Below are positions 32,356 to 40,600 of a stretch of 64,000 nt of DNA, one piece after another (the stretch's first letter is position 1; every line of letters begins with the position of its first letter). This DNA is from an uncultured Lachnospiraceae bacterium (GTDB taxonomy: Bacteria > Bacillota > Clostridia > Lachnospirales > Lachnospiraceae): positions 62,001 to 126,000 of the forward strand of contig CAJUKV010000002.1 in NCBI GenBank assembly GCA_910587305.1. The letters are read 5' to 3'. A program made the position numbers and the translations under genes. The notes beneath the pieces are model-generated. The model saw only the letters and a program-made list of their open reading frames with translations, searched no databases and was not told where the DNA came from.

Positions 32356-33633
32356 ATGAAAAAGAATGCCGATATTCGTAGAAAAGTGCATTTTTGGTTA
32401 GCGGCGTGCATTGCGTTGGCATTGACAGGTCTTAGCGGCTGCGGCAGGAACGCAAGGGACAGGCAGGAAACGGAAAGTCCCGGAGAAAGTCCGTGGGAGG
32501 ACGAAATTACGATCATGTACGTGGATGAGGGGGATCAAAACTTCCTGGCATATATCCATGAGGCGGAAAAGAAACTGCAGATGAAGATAAACGTGCTGTT
32601 TTATCCCACCAATGCCGATTCCCGCCATGGCAAGGTGTCTTCCCTGCTGGCAGCCGGAGACTCTTCGGTGGATATTTTTGCGGTAAATGATGAAATGATA
32701 AATGCTTTTAAATATGAGGGATATCTGGAACCGCTGCAAAACGACGTGATGAACGCGGAGGCTGTTCAGGCTTTTGACCCGGATTATTTGAAAGAAACCG
32801 TTATGGTGGGAGAGGAGATTTATTCGGCCCCATACATGCTGGACGTATTGGTTCTCTGGATCAATGATAAGTGGCTTAAGGAAGCCGGCCTTACAGGAAT
32901 AGAAAAGGAAGAGGATTTTTACCGGTTTATTACCTACGACTGGGGCGAGGGGCGCTATGCCTACGGCGGCTCCTGGGAGAAAACCTATGTGTACAATGAG
33001 CTGGGAGAGTTTATCAATCTTTTTGGAGGAGATTACTATAACTGGCAGGATGAAAAAACCAGGGAGGCCGTTCGGTTTTTCAGGGAATGCATTGATAAAG
33101 GGTATACGCCCAAAGACCAGATGATAGATCAGTATGACCAGATGAACCAGAAATTTATAGACGGGAAATATGGGATGGTCTTTATGTACAGCGGCGGCGT
33201 AAAAACCTACGTCAATGCGGGAGTGTACGGAGAGGACCAAATCCATATGTCGCCTTTACCGGACTTAGGGGGCAATCAGGTTACCTATATCGGGAGCTGG
33301 CAGTATGCGCTCAATAAGGCGTCTTTGAATAAAGAGGCGGCCAAACGGTTCATGAGCTACGCTATCAGCAAAGAAGGAAACCGTCTTTATGCGGAAATGG
33401 CGGACAGGATTCCTGCCAGAGGGGACTTGCTGGAAGAGGATTTAAACATTACCGGGTATGAGGAATTACGGCAGTTTTTACATTCCGTGGACGTTGAGGT
33501 GAGACCCATTCCGGCCAATTCTATGGATTATCTGGAAACGGTGGGCGAGCTGTTCCAAAAATATATGCTGGGCGAACTGGATTTGGAGAGCTACTGCAGT
33601 ATGATGCAGGAGCTGGTGGATGAAAATATGTAA
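32356..33633 (+). CDS. Second solute-binding lipoprotein, paralogue of the 27.6-kb gene
   Basis: A 425-residue family 1 binding protein. The lipobox LSGC (Cys 29) follows a signal sequence of 28 residues. The region YGGSWEKTYVYNELGEF, then GGDYYNW and the QMNQKFIDGKYG stretch align closely with the binding protein at 27627, so it is a duplicate. The N-terminal linker differs: short and charged instead of Ala/Glu-rich. It shares the permeases upstream, probably with a different or broader ligand. The start codon follows leader-module copy 5, while the first paralogue has an ordinary AAAGGAGG site, so their translation is probably controlled differently. Confidence 0.9.
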   Translation: MKKNADIRRKVHFWLAACIALALTGLSGCGRNARDRQETESPGESPWEDEITIMYVDEGDQNFLAYIHEAEKKLQMKINVLFYPTNADSRHGKVSSLLAAGDSSVDIFAVNDEMINAFKYEGYLEPLQNDVMNAEAVQAFDPDYLKETVMVGEEIYSAPYMLDVLVLWINDKWLKEAGLTGIEKEEDFYRFITYDWGEGRYAYGGSWEKTYVYNELGEFINLFGGDYYNWQDEKTREAVRFFRECIDKGYTPKDQMIDQYDQMNQKFIDGKYGMVFMYSGGVKTYVNAGVYGEDQIHMSPLPDLGGNQVTYIGSWQYALNKASLNKEAAKRFMSYAISKEGNRLYAEMADRIPARGDLLEEDLNITGYEELRQFLHSVDVEVRPIPANSMDYLETVGELFQKYMLGELDLESYCSMMQELVDENM

Positions 33634-33687
33634 AAAGATATTATGATTAAGCAGGGGGATGTTGCAAGAATCGTGTATGGATTCGAC

Positions 33688-33714
33688 AGCGGTTTAGCCG
33701 AAGGCTAAACCGCT
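33688..33714. terminator. Perfect 12-bp hairpin between convergent genes
   Basis: AGCGGTTTAGCC-gaa-GGCTAAACCGCT. It contains the last bases before the TAG of the minus-strand kinase gene and follows the second binding-protein gene. No T run is present on the plus side, so it may protect the mRNA end rather than terminate. Confidence 0.55.
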
Positions 33715-35485
33715 ACAAATGTTTGGATGGAATGTGTATATGGACAATTAAGCCGCCTTCCGGATTATGCTGCAGCCGGGCGCCATATGCATTTCCATAG
33801 AGCAGTTTCAGACGCCGTACAATATTAGACATACCGATACTGTCCGTATGCTCTGCTATAGCGGGAGAACGGAAAGAGGGGGAATGAAACTCATTATTCA
33901 TTTTTTCCAACTTTTGTGTGGAAAGCCCGCAGCCATTATCAACAATATCAAAACAGATTTCTTTCCCTTCATTAATATAGGATTTAAGGCTTATGGTCAG
34001 CTGCGCCGCCGTATTTTTACATCCATGTTTGATGCTGTTTTCCACAAAGGGCTGTAAAATGAGTCTTGGAATTTTTACATCCATAAGTTCCTCGTCCAAA
34101 TGACAGGTTATTTGGTATCTGCCGGGGAACCTTATTTTCATGATATTCATATACTCCCGGACGAATTTGATTTCTTCGCTGATAGAGACAAATTCCGTCC
34201 CTTTGATACTGTATCTGAGCAGGGATGAAAGGGAGGTGGCGATATCTGCAATATCCTGATTCCCCAAGGTGTACCCATATCCGGCAATGCAATTTAAGGT
34301 ATTGTACAGAAAGTGCGGGTTTATCTGGCTTGTGAGGGCTGCAATTTCAGCCTGCTTTTGGGCTATCTCTAATTCGTATAAAGCTTCCTTATTGGCTAAG
34401 AGCTCGTTTGTTATTTCGTCGGTTTGATCAAGCATCAAATTGATATAATAGGCTATTTGCTCAATCTCGCTTGGCGCCTGCAGGTTCAGTCTGCTGTTGG
34501 TAAATTCCCTTTTTTCTACAAAAGAGACCACCTTTTTTATGGGATATGCGATTTCTCCCATTGTTCTAAAAGAAATAAAAATGATAATCAGTAAAATGAT
34601 TGCAATACAAATGAAGTTTAATTCCGTCAGGGGAATTAGCGAATCCTCTATTTCCTGCATCGGGGTAATGCTGACAATTCTCCATCCTTCGGGCGCTAAC
34701 GGCTTACTTATGGTTAAGGAATCTTTAAGGCCGTCAGATGTATTTTCTTCTAATGCAAGTATTATTTTATTTATGTTTGCCTCATCCGTAAAAGCGCCCG
34801 CCGAAGTGACGACAGAATTGTTGCTGTCTAAAATAAACAGGCTGGTTTGGGTCTCTTCCGAAATCATTTTTTCCAGGGCGGACTTAAGGGAGGCCACATT
34901 ACAATAGACGATGATAGACCCCAGCTTGTTCCCAAATCTGCTTCCCGGGTCGGTATCAATTACAGGGAAAATAAATGCATATGTTCCGGCTCCTTCGTAA
35001 GGGGCGGGAACATGTACCGTAAACGATGTCAGGGTATGAGTAAAATCATATTCCCTGGCCAGATAATCCACAGTGCGGGGATAACAGCGATTAAAACCAA
35101 AAATTTTTGTGTCGTTGCTTATCAGCGCAATGTTGGAAATATTGCTATTTGCAGTTTGTATTCCAAACACCATTTTAGAGAGGGATTTATAATATTGGTA
35201 AAGAGAGGAAGGGTGATCCTCCTTGAGCAGTTTTTTACTCCAATCATTGCTCGAGAGCATGATAGCAATGTTTTGGGCTTCATTTGAAACGGTGTTTACT
35301 TGTTCTACTATTTGATCCAGCATAAGGTTTATATGGCCGGTTTCATTTTTGCTCAATATATTTTTGACCCTGCCGCAATATAAGGCCAGGGAAGCGTATA
35401 AGGCAATTGCCACCAGAATCAGCATATAGAGGATATTCATTTTTAAAGAGGATCGTCCTGGTAAAATCTTAAAGCGCTTCATCAT
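33713..35485 (-). CDS. YesM-type sensor histidine kinase (second pair)
   Basis: A 590-residue kinase of the same family as the one at 25493, with helix 1 near residues 13-35 and helix 2 near 285-305 around a Cache-type extracellular sensor. The core has the phosphorylated His in LTSQINPHFLYN, the N box PFVENSIKHGC and the G1 box DIVDNGCGLST. GGAGG lies 5 or 8 bases before two adjacent ATG codons (35485 or 35482). Its start overlaps the end of the upstream response regulator gene by 17 bases, so the two are coupled, here in the order regulator then kinase, the reverse of the first pair. Confidence 0.9.
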   Translation of the reverse strand: MMKRFKILPGRSSLKMNILYMLILVAIALYASLALYCGRVKNILSKNETGHINLMLDQIVEQVNTVSNEAQNIAIMLSSNDWSKKLLKEDHPSSLYQYYKSLSKMVFGIQTANSNISNIALISNDTKIFGFNRCYPRTVDYLAREYDFTHTLTSFTVHVPAPYEGAGTYAFIFPVIDTDPGSRFGNKLGSIIVYCNVASLKSALEKMISEETQTSLFILDSNNSVVTSAGAFTDEANINKIILALEENTSDGLKDSLTISKPLAPEGWRIVSITPMQEIEDSLIPLTELNFICIAIILLIIIFISFRTMGEIAYPIKKVVSFVEKREFTNSRLNLQAPSEIEQIAYYINLMLDQTDEITNELLANKEALYELEIAQKQAEIAALTSQINPHFLYNTLNCIAGYGYTLGNQDIADIATSLSSLLRYSIKGTEFVSISEEIKFVREYMNIMKIRFPGRYQITCHLDEELMDVKIPRLILQPFVENSIKHGCKNTAAQLTISLKSYINEGKEICFDIVDNGCGLSTQKLEKMNNEFHSPSFRSPAIAEHTDSIGMSNIVRRLKLLYGNAYGARLQHNPEGGLIVHIHIPSKHL

Positions 35486-36638
35486 CGCAGCCTCCGTTTA
35501 AAACTCCGGGATTTTTATGTTCATTTTTGGCAGATTGGGAAGATATGTCCCTGGAGCGGCTTTCCTGCCGGTACTGGGACGGCGTAACGCCGGTAAGCTT
35601 TTTAAAAGAGTTATTGAAATAGTGGCTGTCTTTGAATCCGGACTCATATGCTATCTGACTGACCGTAAGATCGCTGTGACTTAACAGATTCAGTGCATGC
35701 CGCATACGCAGGCATTTGATATATGAGCTGTAGGTGATTCCTGTTGCTTCCTTGAACAAGCAGGAGCAGTAGCTGTAATTTATATTAAACTTGTTCGCAA
35801 GCATGGTAAGAGATATGTCTTTTTGATAGTTCCTTTGAACATAGTCTAATATTTTGATAAAAATTTCATTTAACAGGCTTAATTTATCTATAAAAAGAAT
35901 GTCTTCATTTAACAGCAACAGGGAAATATCGCGTAGTTGATGTATCATAATTTCCATAAGTTCACTTTTGGTTAAGCCAAACACGATAACGCAGGCATTG
36001 CATGAAAGTGGAAAATTGCGTTCCGGAATGGTATCTGATCCACAGATAAAAACGGCTATGCTTTCATCTGTAAAGAACATCTGAATTTCATCTGAGCAAA
36101 GCCAGTTGCAAATTTTCTCATATTCATCTACAAAATCCGAAGACAGAAAAATCATATGGTAATATTGCGCCTGTGTTGTTAAACCCAGGTATGTCAGGAA
36201 AACGTCAGGATTGCCGGATTCTTTCAGGGCACTGTTTCGGAATCGTCGATCGCTTAATTTATGGGCAAGATACGCTTCTTTTTTCAGGGAAAGTAAAGGC
36301 ATCATGCTGTCCTTGTGAATGGGCTTTAGGCAATATTCCATTACCCCAAGTTTCACGGCGGATCTGGCATAATCAAATTCGGAATAGGCGCTTATAATGA
36401 TAAAGCGAGTGCAAATTCCACGGTTTTTGCTATTTTGAATGAGCTCTAACCCGCTCATTTCCGGCATGGAAATATCCACCAGGGCAATATCTACCCTGCG
36501 GGTTTCCAAAATATGAAGCGCTTCATTTGGAGATGTGGTGGTAAGGATAGAGCTAAAATGATAGTCTTTCCAGTTAAAAGCCAGCCGGATGAGATTTAGG
36601 GCCATAGGTTCGTCATCTACAATCAAAACGGTATACAT
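35469..36638 (-). CDS. YesN-type response regulator with AraC DNA-binding domain (second pair)
   Basis: A 389-residue regulator. The receiver starts LIVDDEPMALN, with the phospho-acceptor in IALVDISMPEMSGLEL and a lysine in EYCLKPIHKD. The C-terminus holds two helix-turn-helix units (LANKFNINYSYCSCLFKEAT; then VSQIAYESGFKDSHYFNNSF). The middle region is about 130 residues, shorter than in the 532-residue paralogue. The ATG at 36638 fits AGGAG 4-5 bases upstream; extensions further upstream have no ribosome site. It probably controls the GH172/transport genes or the operon at 38.9 kb; which one cannot be decided from sequence. Confidence 0.88.
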   Translation of the reverse strand: MYTVLIVDDEPMALNLIRLAFNWKDYHFSSILTTTSPNEALHILETRRVDIALVDISMPEMSGLELIQNSKNRGICTRFIIISAYSEFDYARSAVKLGVMEYCLKPIHKDSMMPLLSLKKEAYLAHKLSDRRFRNSALKESGNPDVFLTYLGLTTQAQYYHMIFLSSDFVDEYEKICNWLCSDEIQMFFTDESIAVFICGSDTIPERNFPLSCNACVIVFGLTKSELMEIMIHQLRDISLLLLNEDILFIDKLSLLNEIFIKILDYVQRNYQKDISLTMLANKFNINYSYCSCLFKEATGITYSSYIKCLRMRHALNLLSHSDLTVSQIAYESGFKDSHYFNNSFKKLTGVTPSQYRQESRSRDISSQSAKNEHKNPGVLNGGCDDEAL

Positions 36639-36674
36639 AAATCTCCTCATTTCTGCGCTGCTTTTTGCGCATAT

Positions 36675-36707
36675 CAAGCTTGCGGATGCAGCGCAGACAC
36701 AAACTTG
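36675..36707 (-). other. Hairpin upstream of the second yesN-type gene
   Basis: CAAGCTTGCG-gatgcagcgcaga-CACAAACTTG recurs from 25448-25480. In minus-strand RNA the two changed positions become G-U pairs, so the stem is kept. TTTGCGCATAT precedes it in both copies. It lies 37 bases from the regulator ATG, inside the presumed leader. Confidence 0.6.
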
Positions 36708-36833
36708 TAAGTGAAAGGTCCGGCCAAATGATATCATTGGGCGGAGTGAATAAAAAAATAATGGTTGTAATTCCTGTAAATTCATGGTTAAATATCAAAA
36801 ATAAAGCAGTAACGGAAAGGATTGGTTGTATCT

Positions 36834-37814
36834 ATGCAAATTCCCGCTGAAATTACCCGCTATATAGAAAATTATAATGCAGAGTATGGCCAGGCAAAGC
36901 TTGCGGAGGCGTCTCATAAGCTAAGCAATCGTTACCGGGAGCAAAACAGCTGTGGCAAGCCGCTCATATCCAATGAGGCCGAGGCGCTGGCATATGTTAC
37001 CGCAAGGATGCCGGCAACATATGGCGCTGTTTATTCCGCTTTGAGCGAAACATTACTTGGCGTACCATCCTTGAAGATAAACTCGGTTTTGGATGTGGGA
37101 GCCGGAACAGGGGCGGCTTCGTATGCGGCGGATGTTTTACTTGATCCTGAAAGTATCGTCTGTTTAGAACGCGATTTTCGTATGAGCAGTATTGGAAAAG
37201 ATTTGTTTTCAAAGGCCTCCGAAGCTCTGCAGAACGCCATATGGAAAACGTACGATATCACAGAGGGTAATCTGCCATATCACGGGGATCTTGTTGTCAG
37301 CTCTTACGTGTTAAATGAACTGAATCCTCAATCGTTAGATGACGCAATTCTAAAATTATGGGGGGCGGCGGATCAAATACTGCTTCTTGTGGAACCAGGC
37401 ACGCCTAAAGGATATTCTATTTTAAAAAGGGCGCGGGATATTCTCTTGAAGCAAAAGGCGCATATCGTTGCGCCCTGCGTACACGAAAGGAATTGTCCCT
37501 TGCCCGAAAATGACTGGTGTCATTTTACATGCCGTATTCCCCGCAGCCGGATGCACAAGCAGCTTAAATCCGCAGATGCGCCATACGAAGATGAAAAATT
37601 TACGTATCTGGCAGTTACGCCGAAGGAAATTCCGGCAAATCACAATGGCCGTATTCTTCGCCATCCGCAGATAAGCAAAGGGTATTTAACGATGGATGTC
37701 TGTACCGAAAATGGAATCGCCAAAGTAAAGTATTCCAAAAAAGACGGTACCCTTTACAAATCAGCCCGCAAAAAAGGCGCCGGAAATAGTATTCCACTTC
37801 CCGAACAAAAATAA
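36834..37814 (+). CDS. Rsm22-like SAM-dependent methyltransferase
   Basis: A 326-residue protein of the small-subunit rRNA methyltransferase Rsm22 family, which acts on or assembles with the small ribosomal subunit in mitochondria and some bacteria. The SAM motif is LDVGAGTGAAS, followed by ERDF, VVSSYVLNEL and the family hallmark VEPGTPKGY. Four cysteines in CVHERNCPL and DWCHFTCRIPR are the characteristic metal-binding cluster. A C-terminal basic tail follows. The ATG at 36834 is 13 bases after GGAAAGG; a TTG at 36822 would sit too close to that site. It ends before a bidirectional terminator. Its substrate in bacteria is not well established. Confidence 0.8.
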   Translation: MQIPAEITRYIENYNAEYGQAKLAEASHKLSNRYREQNSCGKPLISNEAEALAYVTARMPATYGAVYSALSETLLGVPSLKINSVLDVGAGTGAASYAADVLLDPESIVCLERDFRMSSIGKDLFSKASEALQNAIWKTYDITEGNLPYHGDLVVSSYVLNELNPQSLDDAILKLWGAADQILLLVEPGTPKGYSILKRARDILLKQKAHIVAPCVHERNCPLPENDWCHFTCRIPRSRMHKQLKSADAPYEDEKFTYLAVTPKEIPANHNGRILRHPQISKGYLTMDVCTENGIAKVKYSKKDGTLYKSARKKGAGNSIPLPEQK

Positions 37815-37862
37815 CAAACCATGGACTTTGCAGTAAATGTAAGATTCTGGGATAAATTACAC

Positions 37863-37892
37863 AAAAACCCCGCAGCTTGCTGCGCGGTTTTT
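37863..37892. terminator. Bidirectional terminator
   Basis: AAAAACCCCGCAGC-tt-GCTGCGCGGTTTTT serves the plus-strand methyltransferase gene ending at 37814 and the minus-strand lactamase-fold gene ending at 37916. Confidence 0.9.
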
Positions 37893-37915
37893 GACTTTTA
37901 TTTCGTATAGAATCC

Positions 37916-38629
37916 TTACAGGCTGCGGGGTAAACGTAAATCCTCGAGAGCCCGGCGGTAAGTAAGGCAAAGAATTTTCCATCCATCCTCCATACAAGGT
38001 AAGAAATGTCCGCCGCATACCACATCGCACTTAAGGCGCGCCGCCCGGCCCAGGGACTTAATGTATGTTGGAATATCTACGTCCGGGCCGCCGGTCCATC
38101 CAAGAACGCCTGTTTCGCAAAATTCTCCTACCCGTATGGTATCCCCTGTAAACATTACCTGTTTTCCATCCACATCTACCCGGTATAGCATACTCCCGGG
38201 AGAATGGCCCGGGGTATGAAAGCATTTTACGCTAATTCCGGCCCTGGTTTCAATAACCTCTTCATCCTGGGCAATCACATCTACCGGACATGGTTTGAAT
38301 TCCCGGAGCAGGGCAAAGTCAATTGTGCGCTCATCCCCTTTTTCAATCGCATCGGCGTCAATTGGGCCTGCAATGATTCTTGCGCCCCGATCGCGCAGCA
38401 GCTTTGCATTGCCGCTGTGATCCATGTGGGAGTGGGTGATAAAGACATCTGTAATCGGTAAGGTATCAAGTCCCCAGTATTTTAAGTTGCGATCCACAAT
38501 TTCCATTTCCCCTTCATCTGTTCCGGTATCAAAAAGAACAATTCCGTTTTTGCCTGTTACGGCATGGACACTTACGCTAACGGAATAGGGCATGCCGGAC
38601 AAAAGATATAAGTTTCTTAAATATTGCAT
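37916..38629 (-). CDS. Metallo-beta-lactamase fold hydrolase (lactonase-like)
   Basis: A 237-residue cytoplasmic hydrolase with a two-zinc metallo-beta-lactamase fold. The metal motif is THSHMDHSGN, with later ligands in TPGHSPGSM, FTGDTI and the final His of CGGHFLPC. The overall layout (FDTGTDEGE, then the HxHxDH motif) resembles N-acyl homoserine lactonases, but many relatives act on other esters or thioesters, so the substrate is left open. The ATG at 38629 has AGGAGG 8 bases upstream; an upstream ATG at 38671 is in frame but unsupported. It is divergent from the solute-binding protein operon at 38857. Confidence 0.85.
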   Translation of the reverse strand: MQYLRNLYLLSGMPYSVSVSVHAVTGKNGIVLFDTGTDEGEMEIVDRNLKYWGLDTLPITDVFITHSHMDHSGNAKLLRDRGARIIAGPIDADAIEKGDERTIDFALLREFKPCPVDVIAQDEEVIETRAGISVKCFHTPGHSPGSMLYRVDVDGKQVMFTGDTIRVGEFCETGVLGWTGGPDVDIPTYIKSLGRAARLKCDVVCGGHFLPCMEDGWKILCLTYRRALEDLRLPRSL

Positions 38630-38660
38630 AATTTTTGCCTCCTGTAACAAAATTTTATCT

Positions 38661-38724
38661 TGAGCGCTCATCTTTATATCTCACATCATAGAGGATTTGA
38701 AAAAAAAAGAAACCCTTTTCAAAT
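38661..38724. promoter_or_regulatory. Palindromes in the divergent intergenic region
   Basis: TGAGCGCTCA (38661-38670) is a perfect 10-bp palindrome. ATTTGAAAA (38695-38703) and TTTTCAAAT (38716-38724) form a 9-bp inverted repeat. Both lie between the lactonase-like gene and the catabolic operon at 38857 and are candidate operators. Confidence 0.4.
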
Positions 38725-38856
38725 GGAAACCAAAATTATCACACATCCTTCCAAAAAATATACATTTTATTCATGAATTTACTATGCTTAAATAAGATTA
38801 TTCAAAAACGCTCTTGTACGGCCAAGCAGGAAATCTTATCAAAGGAGGAAGAAATA

Positions 38857-40485
38857 ATGAAGATACACATCAAAAAGTATCTGGCGTTAATGTTATCGGC
38901 GGCGATGATTGCAACCTTGTTCACAGGCTGCAAAAGCAGTGATTCAAACGGGGAAGAGTCCATTAAGACACAGGAGTCTGAAAAGACGGATACGGCACAG
39001 GAGAGTGAAACGCTGTCTTTTTCGGTGCTTACGATTGACGACGACCCGGAATTCATGGAATGGCCTTTGGTCAAAGAGGCAAAAGAAAAATTTCATATAG
39101 AATTTACCAACCAGTTAGCCGCATGGGACAGCTGGGATGAAACGTTCCGCACTTTAGCGGCCACCGACAGCCTGCCGGAGGTAATAGCATGGTACAACCT
39201 TAAATACAGTGAATATGCATCCTATGTGGAGCAGGGAGTCTTTAAACCGTTCCCGGAGGATTTATCCGCATATCCCAATATCAAAAAGCGGATGGAGTCT
39301 TATAGCGTTTGTGATGATATGAAAATTGACGGCGTTTTGTATGCCATGCCCAAAACAATCAATGAAAATCCTTATAATGAGTATTCTCCCTCTCTTATCG
39401 TGTACCGAAAAGACTGGGCTAAAGCATTGGGGTATGATTTTGATGATGTGCAGGAACTTAGCTGGGAGGAATTTGTGGACTATCTCACGGCAGTGAAGAC
39501 GAAAGATCCGGGAGCTTTGGGGGATAATCTTGTACCCTTTGATTTTTATCACGGCGGTCAGGGATGGCTGGATTTTGTTTCCCTGCAATGGAACCCATAT
39601 TTGAGCTCTAACACAAGTCAGTATGAAAAGACAGATTCAGGATATATGTGGGGCGCGAAGAATGAAAAATCACTGCAGGGCATTTTAGAGTTTAAAAAGC
39701 TGTATGACAGCGGCCTGATTTATCAGGACAGCTATGCGGATACCAGCAATTCCGGTTTGGAACGCTTTTTGGCCGGCCGTGTGGCAGTTTTCCACGGACC
39801 CTTGACGATTCCCACCTTACAGGATCTTGTGCTTACCCCCGCCTGTCAGTCTCTTGGACTGTCCGAAGAAGATTTCGGCATTTTCTGCGTGACATGGGAC
39901 GGTAAGTTCCAGGTTCGCGAAAAATCCCAGTGGTGGGGCGCTTATGCATTTTCAAGTAATTGCAGCGATGAAATTATGGATCGCTGGTTACGGATGGGCG
40001 ACTGGCTATTAGAGAAGGAACAGATTGAGAAGGCAAATTACGGTGTGGAGGGAGAAGACTGGACCCGAGAGGGCGATACCATTACCCTGAACTGGACGGA
40101 AGATCAGTTAAGCGGGGATAAATCCTATATAAAGCTTCAGGAAAATTTCTTCCGCCGCTTCTTTGTGCTGGAGGGCGATCCATATCTATTGGAGGACAAC
40201 CCGCGCCTGAGCCCATATTTTAACGATATTTTTAAGCAGGCAATGGAAACATATGCAACCAAACCCAATTATTATCCGGTGGATTATGACGTATCCTATT
40301 TCTCAGGGGAGGCATTTGATGTAATCAGCGGTTCCCTGGACACGACAACAGGGGATGCGGTGATTCGCTCTGTGATTGCGGATAACCCCAAGGAGGTATG
40401 GGAGGCTTATTTGTCAGATATGGAAAGCCAGACACAGGCTGCGGCGGATGAGCTTACAGCGGCATTATGCCAAACCGAAAATTAG
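38857..40485 (+). CDS. LplA/YtcQ-type solute-binding lipoprotein
   Basis: A 543-residue lipoprotein binding protein of the large LplA/YtcQ (family 1) type, used with LplB/LplC-like permeases for oligosaccharides. The lipobox FTGC has Cys 25, followed by a Ser/Glu/Thr-rich linker (KSSDSNGEESIKTQESEKTD). Motifs such as LPEVIAWYNL and GVLYAMPKTINENPYNEY match this family, where they line the sugar site. The ATG at 38857 has AAAGGAGG 8 bases upstream; a longer in-frame start at 38773 lacks one. It heads the catabolic run to 53.6 kb, and its permeases are encoded 5 kb downstream (45939 and 46874), after the GH2 and other enzymes. Confidence 0.9.
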   Translation: MKIHIKKYLALMLSAAMIATLFTGCKSSDSNGEESIKTQESEKTDTAQESETLSFSVLTIDDDPEFMEWPLVKEAKEKFHIEFTNQLAAWDSWDETFRTLAATDSLPEVIAWYNLKYSEYASYVEQGVFKPFPEDLSAYPNIKKRMESYSVCDDMKIDGVLYAMPKTINENPYNEYSPSLIVYRKDWAKALGYDFDDVQELSWEEFVDYLTAVKTKDPGALGDNLVPFDFYHGGQGWLDFVSLQWNPYLSSNTSQYEKTDSGYMWGAKNEKSLQGILEFKKLYDSGLIYQDSYADTSNSGLERFLAGRVAVFHGPLTIPTLQDLVLTPACQSLGLSEEDFGIFCVTWDGKFQVREKSQWWGAYAFSSNCSDEIMDRWLRMGDWLLEKEQIEKANYGVEGEDWTREGDTITLNWTEDQLSGDKSYIKLQENFFRRFFVLEGDPYLLEDNPRLSPYFNDIFKQAMETYATKPNYYPVDYDVSYFSGEAFDVISGSLDTTTGDAVIRSVIADNPKEVWEAYLSDMESQTQAAADELTAALCQTEN

Positions 40486-40600
40486 TGCATGGAAGGAGGG
40501 ACCGGAAAGCAAAACTTTTCGGTTCTTCCAAAAGAAAATTTTGACAGCGCATAAGCTTTTTAATGAGCGAGATAAATTCTGCGATAGGAGGAACGATGTT

